Source: a virus
Length of the DNA: 64,000 nt
IMG/VR virus record: IMGVR_UViG_3300028883_000036
Location: 1 to 64,000 of that record
Reading direction: 5' to 3' (one strand)
How positions within the stretch are numbered: position 1 is the first letter of the stretch; each line of letters starts with the position of its first letter. Positions 37,557 to 47,247 of this stretch are shown here, one piece after another. The translations under genes and the position numbers were made by a program. The notes under the pieces were generated by a model that saw nothing but the letters and a program-made list of their open reading frames with translations, made no database searches and was not told where the DNA came from.

Positions 37557-38120
37557 TCATATATCAACTTCCTCAACTTTATATATATTATGTAACCAAT
37601 TTACAATCTTTTCCCATGATATGAAATGCTCTTTATGACATAAATAAGAAGGATCAATTATTTTTCTAACATTATCTTTTTGATTTTCATTAATAATCCA
37701 ATTATCAAATGATTTTCTGCTTACTCCTATTATTTTTTTAGTTTTTTGAGATATCAAAAGTACAACATGGGGTTTTTCTTCTCTTATTTTCCACGAACTA
37801 ACAGTAGATACTATTGCAGTATCAAATGGATAATCAGAAGGACAAGTGAAATTAAGATTTCTTGATTTTACCTCAAATAATATTGGTTTTTTATTAAAAA
37901 TTCCAACCAATAAATCTTTTTGATCTTTGAATTTATGTCTATCATTTATATTTCTTCTTTTTATTGAATCCCTTTTAGGACTACATTTAACTGCAAATCC
38001 TTCATTCATTAATAAAAGACCTATATATAATTCATACTGCCTACCTTTATGTAGTTCATTGAAAAATAGTTCATCATTTTCAAACCAATTAACATCTATT
38101 TCTAAGTTGGGTTTCTTCAT
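37557..38120 (-). CDS. PD-(D/E)xK nuclease-like protein, 187 aa
   Basis: GRQYELYIGLLLMNEGF (near 26-42), KDLLVGIF (near 67-74) and ILFEVKSRN (near 80-88) fit the E...D...ExK order of restriction-like nucleases. It could cut host DNA or act in recombination. Not assigned to a named family. Confidence 0.65.
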   Translation of the reverse strand: MKKPNLEIDVNWFENDELFFNELHKGRQYELYIGLLLMNEGFAVKCSPKRDSIKRRNINDRHKFKDQKDLLVGIFNKKPILFEVKSRNLNFTCPSDYPFDTAIVSTVSSWKIREEKPHVVLLISQKTKKIIGVSRKSFDNWIINENQKDNVRKIIDPSYLCHKEHFISWEKIVNWLHNIYKVEEVDI

Positions 38121-38123
38121 TAA

Positions 38124-38879
38124 TTAGAATTTCCTAAACAATATATCTTTTTTCTTCTTGAACTCTATATCTGTTTCTTCACTTTCAATTTCTTCTGTAT
38201 TTTTTTCTTCATCAGTTTTCTTTAAAAATAATACCCACTCGTTTTTATATCCAGTATCTAAATAGTCATTATAAATTACTTCAAAAGGACCAACTGTATG
38301 TTGAGCATAATCAACAAAGTTATGGAAAAGTTGTGGTGAATCAATATAACTAAAATGCTTTCTTTTATTACCTGGAACTTGATTCAAACAAATCATATAT
38401 TTACTTGTTACTCTTACCATTTCTTCTAACCCTTTTGCATAATCAGGTAAAAGACCATGTAAATGATGAGAAAATACAAAATCAAATGAATTATCATCAA
38501 ATTCCATATCACAAGCATTTCCATATCTTACTGGTCTTCCTTTTTCAATAGCATATTTCACATAAGGTTCAGAATATTCTAATCCAACAGACATAATATT
38601 ACGCATTCTTAGCCATTCAGGAAACTGAGCATCTTTAGTACCTACGTCAAGAATTGCCCAATCAAACAAATCTTTTTCATCTATAAAAGCAGTTTCTATT
38701 GCCCAATTCCATAACCATTTACATCTATCAATACTAGGCCAATCCTGTAAAGGATCACAATCTAAAAATTCTTTTCTATATGTTGTATCATATTCAAGTT
38801 TTTTCTTTATCTGAACACCTATTTTTTCTGTTGGTGCATCATAAAGAGATTTATCTGTTTTCCATCTTTGTTGTGCCAT
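38124..38879 (-). CDS. SAM-dependent methyltransferase, 251 aa
   Basis: A class I fold: ILDVGTKDAQFPEWL (motif I region, near 75-89), GLEYSEPYVKYA, GNACDMEFDDNSFDFVFSHHLHGLL (near 119-143). It probably methylates a sugar or lipid within the island. The C-terminal tail is charged. Confidence 0.82.
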   Translation of the reverse strand: MAQQRWKTDKSLYDAPTEKIGVQIKKKLEYDTTYRKEFLDCDPLQDWPSIDRCKWLWNWAIETAFIDEKDLFDWAILDVGTKDAQFPEWLRMRNIMSVGLEYSEPYVKYAIEKGRPVRYGNACDMEFDDNSFDFVFSHHLHGLLPDYAKGLEEMVRVTSKYMICLNQVPGNKRKHFSYIDSPQLFHNFVDYAQHTVGPFEVIYNDYLDTGYKNEWVLFLKKTDEEKNTEEIESEETDIEFKKKKDILFRKF

Positions 38880-38882
38880 AAT

Positions 38883-39179
38883 TTAAACTCCTTCTAATTT
38901 TTTAATAGAATTACTTACAACTTCATCTATTTCATCTAAATTAATTTCTTGTAAGTATTTTCCATATCCCATACCTTTAACTGCTCCCATAGTTTTTATA
39001 TCAGAATCTAATTGTCTATGATATAATCCATCTACAATGATATCCAATTCATTATGTATTTCTTTAATTTTATCTATATCTATATCTTTTATAGTAATTG
39101 TTAGAAATGGGCCTACTGATGAGAAATCACCAGTATTGAAAGTGAATTTTTTTCCTAATGTTATATCACATTTTAACAT
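38883..39179 (-). CDS. Hypothetical protein, 98 aa
   Basis: A soluble alpha/beta protein, not recognised; Gly- and Met-rich KTMGAVKGMGYGKYL near its centre. The start is just after the stop of the gene at 39189. Confidence 0.55.
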   Translation of the reverse strand: MLKCDITLGKKFTFNTGDFSSVGPFLTITIKDIDIDKIKEIHNELDIIVDGLYHRQLDSDIKTMGAVKGMGYGKYLQEINLDEIDEVVSNSIKKLEGV

Positions 39180-39188
39180 ATTATCTCC

Positions 39189-39650
39189 TTATATATTCAT
39201 TTCTCTTTTTGAAATGAAACCTTCTCTAATAGGAACATTTATTTCTTCTTTGTCTTTTTTTTCAAGACTCCAACCACAATCATTATTTATTCTTGATTCT
39301 GCTTTTCTATCTACTAAATCAAAATCAAAATCATCTCTACTAATTTTACTAAATACTGCTTTAGCTTGATTCAATTGTGATTCTAATATTTTTATTTGAG
39401 TTCTTTTTCTTGCTATAAAGTTTCTTCTAGCTGCTTCTTTAGATGTGTATGCAAATGAATTAAATGAATGTTTTTTTACCCATTTTTTAGTTCTCTCTTT
39501 ATATTCTATTGGATTAAATGCAAATAAATAATCCCAAATTCTAGATATCCAATATCCCTTTGGGGTTTCTCTTAAAACCTCATATTTTTCAAGATCTATA
39601 TGAACTTGACCACCATGATAATAAGTATCTCTATATCTATAAAGTTCCAT
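39189..39650 (-). CDS. Hypothetical protein, about 153 aa
   Basis: A basic, helical protein starting MELYRYRDTYYHGGQ; a TTG start at 39680 is an alternative. No ribosome-binding site is obvious. An extended -10-like TGT-TATAGT lies about 20 bases upstream, so a nearly leaderless message is possible. Not recognised. Confidence 0.5.
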   Translation of the reverse strand: MELYRYRDTYYHGGQVHIDLEKYEVLRETPKGYWISRIWDYLFAFNPIEYKERTKKWVKKHSFNSFAYTSKEAARRNFIARKRTQIKILESQLNQAKAVFSKISRDDFDFDLVDRKAESRINNDCGWSLEKKDKEEINVPIREGFISKREMNI

Positions 39651-39699
39651 AATAAAAAACACTATAACATATTCAGTCAAAAATGTAATTGATTTTTTT

Positions 39700-40425
39700 T
39701 TATTTTTTTAAATTTTTTACTCTATCTTTTATTTCAGATGGTCCATATTTTTTTGTATATGATTTTATTTTATCGGGTATATTCAAAAAATTGCTTATAT
39801 TTTTAGTATTTATTATTTCAGCATTTACATCATTTGTCATATCTTCATATGATAATTTTATAGAATTAGAAAATAATGATTCAATCTCTTTATCTTTATT
39901 CTTATTATTTATTATTTTTTGATCTATCTGCTTTATTTGATTTTCTCCTAATTCCATCTTTTTCTTACCATCATGTTTATGCATAAATTGATTAGTATAA
40001 GCTGATATGATTTGCTTTTCTCTATCTTCTCTATATAAATGAACAACTTTTATTTTTCTGTCATTTATATAATTAACTACTTGTGGTAATCGTTTAATAT
40101 GAGGATGTAACAATTTAAATCCTACTATACCATCTTCTTCATAAATACCATCAAGATATTCATATATATCTTTTTTGGTTATATTTTTTAAAGGATATTC
40201 TGTTCCTGTAAAGTTATATTTTTTTGAAAGAAAATTATATAAATTTTTAGGTCTATTCTTTTGTCGAAAATCTTCTATTGATTTCTGTGGATGAGTTTTT
40301 ATAATCATATGATTCATTTTATTTGTTAAAATTTCACCATAAACATTAAATCCATCCAAATTATTTAATGCTATACATAACATTGTAGTTCCTGTTCTAG
40401 GTAAACTTACTATTACAAAATTCAT
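39700..40425 (-). CDS. Sulfotransferase 3, 241 aa
   Basis: The phosphosulfate loop is SLPRTGTTML (about 7-16), and VVHLYREDREKQIISAY (near 127-143) contains the conserved Arg and a downstream Ser. It overlaps the UDP-sulfoquinovose synthase-like gene by four bases, which suggests a functional link. Confidence 0.82.
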   Translation of the reverse strand: MNFVIVSLPRTGTTMLCIALNNLDGFNVYGEILTNKMNHMIIKTHPQKSIEDFRQKNRPKNLYNFLSKKYNFTGTEYPLKNITKKDIYEYLDGIYEEDGIVGFKLLHPHIKRLPQVVNYINDRKIKVVHLYREDREKQIISAYTNQFMHKHDGKKKMELGENQIKQIDQKIINNKNKDKEIESLFSNSIKLSYEDMTNDVNAEIINTKNISNFLNIPDKIKSYTKKYGPSEIKDRVKNLKK

Positions 40426-41615
40426 ATTTTAATTTTCCCCTTATAATCTACTTGCTTATTCTGATTCCATACAGAAGTACATATGATTTTAGACATAATA
40501 ACATTTTTTCTGTATTTATAAGCTACTTCTATAACTTCATCCATTAATCTATCATCTAAATATATAGGTGTAAGACCTAAATTGATTAAACTATCATTAT
40601 GAAATTTAAGATCATTCTTAGAGTCTTCATTTCTTGGATTTTCATAATACCTAATTTCTGCTTTTGTTATTTTATTAATCTTTTTAGCAAGATCATTAAT
40701 ATTTAAACATTCTGTAGTTTGATTAAATATTCTTACTCTATCACCACTTTCAGGTGGATTATCAACAGCTAAATTAATACATTCTACACTATTCTGAATA
40801 TGAATAAATGCCCTTGTTTGTCCACCTGATCCATATACTGTTAATGGATGCCCTACCTGACTCTGCATAAGTAGCCTATTCAATACTGTACCATAATCAC
40901 CATCATAATCAAATCTATTAATAAGCATATCATCAAGTTTAGTTTCATATGTTTGTGTACCCCATACAATACCTTGATGTAAATCAGTAATTCTTACATT
41001 ATCATTCTTATTAAAATATAAAAAAGATATAGCATCAGTACATTTTGTCATATGATAAATCGAACCAGGATTAGGTGGATACATAATTTCAATTTCTTTT
41101 TCTTCTCCATCAACATCTACTTTAACAGGTAAATAACCTTCAGGAATTTTCATACCAACATCACTGTATCCATAATAACCAGTAGTGCCTAAATGAACCA
41201 AGTGTATGTCTATTCCAGATTCTACTATAGCACATAAAACATTATTAGTTGCCATTGTATTATTTTGAATTGTATATCTTTTATGATAAGAAGATTTCAT
41301 AGAAAAAGGTGCTGCTCTTTGTTCAGCTAAATGAATAATCGTATGTGGTTTATATTCTTTAATTAATGTAAGAAGTCTATGATAATTATCTGATATATCG
41401 AAATTAAAATAAAGTATTTTTTTACCACTAATGTCTTCCCATGCTTTAATTCTTTTGCCTATAGGTTGTATTGGTGTAAGTGAACCACATTCAAGTTCAA
41501 TATCAGTATTTCTTCTCGCTAAATTATCTACTATAGCTACATCATGTCCATATCCTGACAGTCTCAAAACAGTCGGCCATCCAATAAAACCATCTCCACC
41601 TAATACTAGTATCAT
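40422..41615 (-). CDS. sqd1: UDP-sulfoquinovose synthase-like enzyme (SQD1 family)
   Basis: A 397-residue protein matching plant/cyanobacterial SQD1 along its length: GGDGFIGWPTVLRLS, VDNLARR, SLTPI, HLAEQRAAPFSM, HLGTTGYYGY with the Thr, YHMTK (Y-x3-K), TDLHQGIVWGTQT, NRFDYDGDYGTVLNR and GHPLTVYGSGGQTRAFI. SQD1 makes UDP-sulfoquinovose from UDP-glucose and sulfite, the sulfonic acid sugar donor for sulfolipids and some archaeal N-glycans. This is highly unusual in a phage. Sulfotransferases flank it. The enzyme may have been acquired from a bacterium. Confidence 0.88.
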   Translation of the reverse strand: MILVLGGDGFIGWPTVLRLSGYGHDVAIVDNLARRNTDIELECGSLTPIQPIGKRIKAWEDISGKKILYFNFDISDNYHRLLTLIKEYKPHTIIHLAEQRAAPFSMKSSYHKRYTIQNNTMATNNVLCAIVESGIDIHLVHLGTTGYYGYSDVGMKIPEGYLPVKVDVDGEEKEIEIMYPPNPGSIYHMTKCTDAISFLYFNKNDNVRITDLHQGIVWGTQTYETKLDDMLINRFDYDGDYGTVLNRLLMQSQVGHPLTVYGSGGQTRAFIHIQNSVECINLAVDNPPESGDRVRIFNQTTECLNINDLAKKINKITKAEIRYYENPRNEDSKNDLKFHNDSLINLGLTPIYLDDRLMDEVIEVAYKYRKNVIMSKIICTSVWNQNKQVDYKGKIKI

Positions 41616-41642
41616 TATTTCACCTTTTTCAAAGTTTTCTCT

Positions 41643-42182
41643 CTAATTACCATGTTTTTTTATAAATTCATCTATTTTATCACTACTTAACAATAAAACA
41701 TTATCTCTTATTTTATTCTCACTCCAATTCCACCATTTTATTTGCAATAAAGATTTTATTTGATTATCATTGAATCTCTTTTTAATAATTTTTGCTGGAT
41801 TCCCACCAACAATCGTATACGGTAAAACATCTTTTGAAATTAAAGATTTTGCTCCTATAACAGCACCATCATGTATAGTAACACCAGATAATATCATAAC
41901 ATCTCTACCTATCCATACATCATTTCCAATTATAACATCACCTTTAGTTTTCGGATGCCCTTTTATTTTTTTACATTCATTCCATCCTTTAGATTTATTT
42001 TTGAATTTTCTAAATGGAAATGTTGATACCCAATTTACGTTATGTTCTCCATTTAAAATAATCTTACATCCTCTTGCTATAGAACTATAATTACCTACTA
42101 TAACTTTTTTATCAGTATATGACCATGTTAATATTTCAGGATTACCATAACTATTTATACCTTTTTTTATATATTCATCCAT
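41643..42182 (-). CDS. Hexapeptide-repeat O-acetyltransferase 1, 179 aa
   Basis: A left-handed beta-helix acetyltransferase: VIIGNDVWIGRDVMILSGVT, IHDGAVIGAKSLISKDV and YTIVGGNPAKIIKKRF. It belongs to the Vat/NodL-like group that acetylates sugars. A second, similar copy lies at 48434. GGAG precedes the chosen ATG. Confidence 0.85.
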   Translation of the reverse strand: MDEYIKKGINSYGNPEILTWSYTDKKVIVGNYSSIARGCKIILNGEHNVNWVSTFPFRKFKNKSKGWNECKKIKGHPKTKGDVIIGNDVWIGRDVMILSGVTIHDGAVIGAKSLISKDVLPYTIVGGNPAKIIKKRFNDNQIKSLLQIKWWNWSENKIRDNVLLLSSDKIDEFIKKHGN

Positions 42183-42703
42183 ATATACCAAACTCCATTA
42201 TACCCTTTTTTTACATTTGGTATTAATTCATCTACCGCTTTTGTTACTTCAATATCTGAATATTTATTTCTACCATAATCATGACCAGATAAAAGACCAC
42301 CTTTTTTAACTTTAGGACTCCAATTTATTATATCTTGCTTTGCATACTCATATGAATGATTAGCATCAATAAAAATAAAATCAAGATATCTATCAGGAAT
42401 AATCTTTAATGCTTCCTCACTCATACTTCTAATAATAGTAATTCTATCTTCAAATTTTTTCATTCTTTTTTTGAAATTTTTGAATATATTTTCATAATCT
42501 GCTTTAATGAAATTATTACTTTGTAAAGATTTTTTATAATCATCATACATAATCCAAGGATCTACACAATATAGCATTTCAATTGAAGGTAAAAGTTCAA
42601 ATATATTATATGTGAAATCACCTTTCCAAACACCTATTTCAGCCCCAATCTTATGATTATTATCTTTCAATAATTCAGCTAAACAATCCCATCTTTTCTT
42701 CAT
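42167..42703 (-). CDS. Class I methyltransferase, 178 aa
   Basis: GAEIGVWKGDFTYNIF (motif I, near 20-35), YCVDPW, FIFIDANHSYEYAKQDI (near 106-122) and GGLLSGHDYG fit the Methyltransf_24 type common in sugar-modification clusters. It overlaps both neighbours. Confidence 0.82.
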   Translation of the reverse strand: MKKRWDCLAELLKDNNHKIGAEIGVWKGDFTYNIFELLPSIEMLYCVDPWIMYDDYKKSLQSNNFIKADYENIFKNFKKRMKKFEDRITIIRSMSEEALKIIPDRYLDFIFIDANHSYEYAKQDIINWSPKVKKGGLLSGHDYGRNKYSDIEVTKAVDELIPNVKKGYNGVWYIWMNI

Positions 42704-43482
42704 TTATTAAAATCCTTTTCAAAAAGTTCTATTGTCTTTGTTTTCCCTCTACTATGATTTCCAGACCATATCAAAAGATCATCTTTTAAATGTGAACTTA
42801 CATATTTTTCTTTTATCTCTCCCCATTTTATATTTTGATCTTTTAGTTCATTATATGCATAATAACAAGATGATTGTCCATATCCTCTTGGTTTATTTTT
42901 CAATGGTATTCTATCAATTACTTCTTTCCATTTGTTCATAAACATTTTACTCTTGGAATTTATTGCATATCCTGATAATGTACCAAATATTTTCTTTACA
43001 TCTTTTTTTCTATACAATCTAAATATCAATGATACATCATTATTCTCTATAATATCAAACAACGGATATAAAGGTTTTCTAATATAACTATCAGCATCAA
43101 TATGCATCATATGTTTTTCTCCATGATTATACTCCATTGCTTCCATTATAGAATTTCTATATCTATCTTCAACAGATATAAATTGCTTCCATAAAACATT
43201 TTCTTTAGCACCATGAACTTTATAAAATTCTATTTCTTTCTTTAATTTTTTTAATTTACCAACAGAAAAGCCAGATTTTTTACTCAAATTTGACATATCT
43301 ATATTTTTATTTAACACTATAAGATTTTTATATATTTTTTCTAAATTAGATATATTCCTATCATTTAAATCTCTAGTTGTAGCTATAATTGTATCTTTCT
43401 CTCCATGTATTTTCTTAAAAGATTCAATAAAAAGTTTACCAAATCCATAAAAACCATCTGTAAAATATGTATGAATTAACAT
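42700..43482 (-). CDS. Glycosyltransferase-like protein, 260 aa
   Basis: The segment MMHIDADSYIRKPL (near 125-138) has a DxD motif with context like GT-A enzymes. The overall length and the strand/helix order agree. The donor and acceptor sugars are unknown. ATGA overlap with the methyltransferase gene. Confidence 0.7.
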   Translation of the reverse strand: MLIHTYFTDGFYGFGKLFIESFKKIHGEKDTIIATTRDLNDRNISNLEKIYKNLIVLNKNIDMSNLSKKSGFSVGKLKKLKKEIEFYKVHGAKENVLWKQFISVEDRYRNSIMEAMEYNHGEKHMMHIDADSYIRKPLYPLFDIIENNDVSLIFRLYRKKDVKKIFGTLSGYAINSKSKMFMNKWKEVIDRIPLKNKPRGYGQSSCYYAYNELKDQNIKWGEIKEKYVSSHLKDDLLIWSGNHSRGKTKTIELFEKDFNK

Positions 43483-44099
43483 GCAAACCTACTTGGATAT
43501 TTTTCAATCATTTTATTACAAAATTTAATATCATTATCACTCATATGATTTTTATAGTCTCCTATAATTCCCTTTCGTTTTTTATCATTTCTCATTTTTT
43601 CAAACGAATTTTTACTTATTGCTTCTTTTATGATATCATAATCAATTAAAAAACTTATATTTTCACATATATTTTTTATTGATCCAAAAGTATCTTTAAG
43701 TAATTCTTCATAACTGATTATTTGAACATTATTATTATCTATATATTCTTCCCACACTTGATAATATTTCAAAAGATATTCTATACCATATATGCTTTTT
43801 ATAAATGTAGAAATATTTTTTGTAGTAGAATAATCAATTTTACTTTTATTACATTTATCTCTAACTTGATAATAAAAACTAATCATTACATCTTTTGGTT
43901 CTCTATATAAAAAAAGTTTATTTAACTTTCTTCTATTTTTAAAAAATTCTTCTGGTAATAAAATTTCATTATCAAATTTTCTTCTTATAGCAGCAGATCC
44001 AACATGTGACATTCTAACATCATCAATACCAATATCTGTAAAAATATTTTTTAACCAATTTCTGCCACATTTAGGATGCTCTATTATTAAAATATTCAT
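43476..44099 (-). CDS. Sulfotransferase 4, 207 aa
   Basis: The phosphosulfate loop is HPKCGRNWLKNI (about 8-19) and the 3'-phosphate segment is LFLYREPKDVMISFYYQ (near 62-78), the best match of the four to classical sulfotransferases. A Lys-rich region precedes the end. It overlaps the genes on both sides. Confidence 0.85.
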   Translation of the reverse strand: MNILIIEHPKCGRNWLKNIFTDIGIDDVRMSHVGSAAIRRKFDNEILLPEEFFKNRRKLNKLFLYREPKDVMISFYYQVRDKCNKSKIDYSTTKNISTFIKSIYGIEYLLKYYQVWEEYIDNNNVQIISYEELLKDTFGSIKNICENISFLIDYDIIKEAISKNSFEKMRNDKKRKGIIGDYKNHMSDNDIKFCNKMIEKYPSRFAC

Positions 44100-44751
44100 A
44101 AAGTTTATTCTCTCTTATTTTCATTCCATATTTAAATTTATCTCTTATACTCTCAAGATTGCTTCTTTCACTTGGATTAGGCTTTAATATATTATTATTG
44201 ATTTTATCAGTTTCTATTTTCATCAAAAAACCTAAATAAATTCCATATTCACAATGTTCTAAAATTCTATTAAAAATTTTATCATCTATATCAATCAATT
44301 TAAGAAGATTTAAAATTTCTTTATAATAAGGTCTTATATCATATTCATTAAATTCCAATGGTTTTTTGGATAATATATATTCTTCAGTCTTATTCATACA
44401 TTCATCTTTTTCTTCTATAGATATTTCTTCAAAATAATCTGGAAAAATAGATTTATCACTATTTCTGTTTTTCTTTATTGCTCTTATTATATTTTGATTA
44501 ACAAATAAAATATCATCCAATAATATATTAGATGCTATATCTAATTTTTTAATATCTTCTTTTTTAATATCATATATAAATCTACATATATAAATTCTAA
44601 GAATAAGAATTCTCAAAACTGGACAAATATGAAGTGCTGTTGTATCACTCCCATAATTTTTCTTCTTTTTAATTAAATCTCTCTCATGAGTTTTAAGAAA
44701 ATGTTCCAACCATTCATCATCAAATTTACTTTTTATTTTTTTTTCATCCAT
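44071..44751 (-). CDS. Hypothetical helical protein, 226 aa
   Basis: Predominantly helical and charged; no domain recognised. It sits between a sulfotransferase and the paired glycosyltransferases, overlapping both, so it is probably part of the same pathway. Confidence 0.6.
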   Translation of the reverse strand: MDEKKIKSKFDDEWLEHFLKTHERDLIKKKKNYGSDTTALHICPVLRILILRIYICRFIYDIKKEDIKKLDIASNILLDDILFVNQNIIRAIKKNRNSDKSIFPDYFEEISIEEKDECMNKTEEYILSKKPLEFNEYDIRPYYKEILNLLKLIDIDDKIFNRILEHCEYGIYLGFLMKIETDKINNNILKPNPSERSNLESIRDKFKYGMKIRENKLYEYFNNRAS

Positions 44752-45652
44752 ATGTCTTATTAGCCCTTTTCTTTTTTCTTCTTTTTATTTCATTTTCAAT
44801 TATAAGTTTTGAATTTCTACCTTCAATTTTTGGTACATGTTCAAATGGTATCCAAGGTGCAAGATGCATAATATTAGTTTCTTGACATATCCCTTCTTTT
44901 CCTGGTTTTCCATTTTCTATTCTCCATTCTTCCATTCTTGCATTTTCTCCAATATGTCTTACCCACCTATATTCACCATGCCCCCCATAAAAATATGCCC
45001 CCATATTTTTTCTTAAATATTCAACATCCTTTTTTTTATCAGGAGTTCTTATAGTATTTGTCATTCTTGCAGGAGCAGTTCTTTTATTTTTATTTTTCAT
45101 TGCTTTTAAACAAATAGGTATTGAAAAACTTGATCTCCAAATAGCAGGTATAAAAGACCATGTTGAATACTGACTTAAAGTTATTCCAGAATCTATTTCA
45201 GGAAATTTAAATTCAGTTAATTTTATATTTGATTTATATTTAGGAATTCTATGTTTAGCAAAAACTATAAGATTTATATCATCTACATTTTCCATTAATC
45301 TTAAAATTCTATCTATTTCAATAGGTCTTTCAAAAATCCAATCATCTTGTAAATTAAAAAAGAAAGGTGTTTTTACCAAATTTAAAGTATAACTTGTTGT
45401 TCCTATTAAACCTAGTGGTGGATTATGATAGTGTATATTTTCTGGTTTAAATATATCTTTTTGATTTTCAGCCCATTTTATTACTTTTTCACTTTCTTTA
45501 GGAATTACAAAATCCTCATGTAATATAAATCTATAATCTCCATAAAAATGAGCAAATTTTAAAAAATGGTCTATTGTATATTTTAATTGTTCCAATCTAC
45601 TTGAAGCAATAACCAAAATATCCATTTTTCTTTTTTCTAATGTATATTCCAT
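44744..45652 (-). CDS. Glycosyltransferase paralogue A, 302 aa
   Basis: ASSRLEQLKYTIDHFL near the start, RFILHEDFVIPKESEK and FFFNLQDDWIFERPIEID (DDW as the DxD-type metal site, near 103-105), then WRSSFSIP and GENARMEEWR. It shares long stretches with the next gene and is a tandem duplicate with diverged specificity. An inverting GT-A type fold is likely. Confidence 0.78.
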   Translation of the reverse strand: MEYTLEKRKMDILVIASSRLEQLKYTIDHFLKFAHFYGDYRFILHEDFVIPKESEKVIKWAENQKDIFKPENIHYHNPPLGLIGTTSYTLNLVKTPFFFNLQDDWIFERPIEIDRILRLMENVDDINLIVFAKHRIPKYKSNIKLTEFKFPEIDSGITLSQYSTWSFIPAIWRSSFSIPICLKAMKNKNKRTAPARMTNTIRTPDKKKDVEYLRKNMGAYFYGGHGEYRWVRHIGENARMEEWRIENGKPGKEGICQETNIMHLAPWIPFEHVPKIEGRNSKLIIENEIKRRKKKRANKTYG

Positions 45653-45658
45653 ATTTCA

Positions 45659-46645
45659 TTATTTACCCTTTTTCTTATTTTTTCTTTCTATAATGTCTTG
45701 CATTATTTTGATAGAATTTCTTCCTTTAATTTTTGGAATATGTTCAAATGGTATCCATCTTGCCATATTACTTATAGCAGGATTTTCTTGAGGATTATTT
45801 TCAGTTCCAGGTTTACCGTTATTCATTCTCCAATTTTCCATTCTTGCATTTTCTCCAATATGTCTACAATATCTTGGTTCTCCCCATTGACCCCAAAAGA
45901 AAACACCCATATTTTGATATAAAAAATCCATATCATCTTTTTTATCAGCATTTCTTAAATTGAATGTTATTTTAGCAGGAGCAGTTTTTTTCATACAAGT
46001 TCTTTGATTATTTGCTCTCATTGCATCTATAATAACAGGTTTAATAAAATTTGTTCTCCATAATCCAGGCATTAATTCCCATGTATTATTTAATGTCAAA
46101 TATTGAGGAAATTGAGGAAAATAATATTCTCTAAAAAAAACAGTTTTCCTTGCATGTGGAATAGATAATTTATAAAATAATATATTATTTACTTTTGAAA
46201 CATGTTCCATTATATACATAGCTTTATCTAATTCAATTGGTCTTTCAAATACCCAATCATCCTGCATATATAAAACAAAAGGAGATTTTGCACGTTTCAT
46301 TAAATTGACTAATGCTTGTTCCAAACCTACTGGTGGATTGTTGCAAATTATATCTTCTTTTTTAAAATACCCACTATTTTCAGCCCACTTAACTAATTTT
46401 TCACTTTCTTTAGGAATTACAAAATCCTCATGTAATATAAATCTAAAATTTCCATGAAAACAAAGATATGTTTCTAAATAATGCATAGTCAATTTTAATA
46501 GTTCTGGTCTAGAAGATGAAGTAATAATTACATCACAATCTCTTATAGTATTCCAATCAGTAAGTTTTAAATTATCCATTGTTTTTCTATTTGCAGGTTT
46601 TCCTGAAATATTTTTTCTTCTTTCTCTAGGCATCCAATCTTTCAT
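45659..46645 (-). CDS. Glycosyltransferase paralogue B, 328 aa
   Basis: The sister of paralogue A: RFILHEDFVIPKESEK, FVLYMQDDWVFERPIELD, GENARMENWR and WIPFEHIPKI are shared almost unchanged, while acceptor-side segments differ. GGGGGG bases precede the chosen ATG. Together the pair probably adds two related sugars or acts on two acceptors. Confidence 0.78.
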   Translation of the reverse strand: MKDWMPRERRKNISGKPANRKTMDNLKLTDWNTIRDCDVIITSSSRPELLKLTMHYLETYLCFHGNFRFILHEDFVIPKESEKLVKWAENSGYFKKEDIICNNPPVGLEQALVNLMKRAKSPFVLYMQDDWVFERPIELDKAMYIMEHVSKVNNILFYKLSIPHARKTVFFREYYFPQFPQYLTLNNTWELMPGLWRTNFIKPVIIDAMRANNQRTCMKKTAPAKITFNLRNADKKDDMDFLYQNMGVFFWGQWGEPRYCRHIGENARMENWRMNNGKPGTENNPQENPAISNMARWIPFEHIPKIKGRNSIKIMQDIIERKNKKKGK

Positions 46646-47247
46646 TTTACCCCCCATATTTCTCTTATTATTTGAAAAGTTTCTGCATATTCATTTCCTA
46701 TTTGTTGACCTCTAAAACAATTTAATTTTAAAGAAGTTTCTATATCTTGTTTTTTTAAATAAGGAACATATCTATTCAAACATTCTACTTTTTCTTCTAT
46801 ATCATCAAATACAATATATCTATTAGGATTAAAATCTGTAATAAGATATGATATATTAAATGGATGTTCAGCTATTAATATAGAAGATTCATTATTTCTT
46901 CTTAATGCAGAAATACAAGCCTTATTTGCTATATAATGATCTTGATGAAAAGATAAGGATGGTATTATTATTTCATCATATCCATTTATTTTATCATCAT
47001 AATAAGAAACTATATCTTTCATTTTAAGAGTATCCATTATAGAATCATATCCCATAAAAGCTATATCATAAGTAAATTTCATTTCCTTTGATAAATCATT
47101 TACTAAATACATTCTATCATCATTATCATTTATTGCTTGATATATTATATGAAGTGATATTTTTTGTTTTTTGGAAAGTAGAAGATATGTCCAAGATGAT
47201 AATATTTCATCATCAGCATGTGGGGATACAATTAAAACTTTTTTCAT
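46642..47247 (-). CDS. PIG-L/LmbE-type N-deacetylase, 201 aa
   Basis: SPHADDEILSS (about 8-18) is the zinc-binding AHPDDE-type motif, and SFHQDHYIANKA (near 95-106) carries the later His ligands. It removes acetyl groups from GlcNAc-like sugars, giving an amine for further modification. ATGA coupling with the next gene. Confidence 0.85.
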   Translation of the reverse strand: MKKVLIVSPHADDEILSSWTYLLLSKKQKISLHIIYQAINDNDDRMYLVNDLSKEMKFTYDIAFMGYDSIMDTLKMKDIVSYYDDKINGYDEIIIPSLSFHQDHYIANKACISALRRNNESSILIAEHPFNISYLITDFNPNRYIVFDDIEEKVECLNRYVPYLKKQDIETSLKLNCFRGQQIGNEYAETFQIIREIWGVK

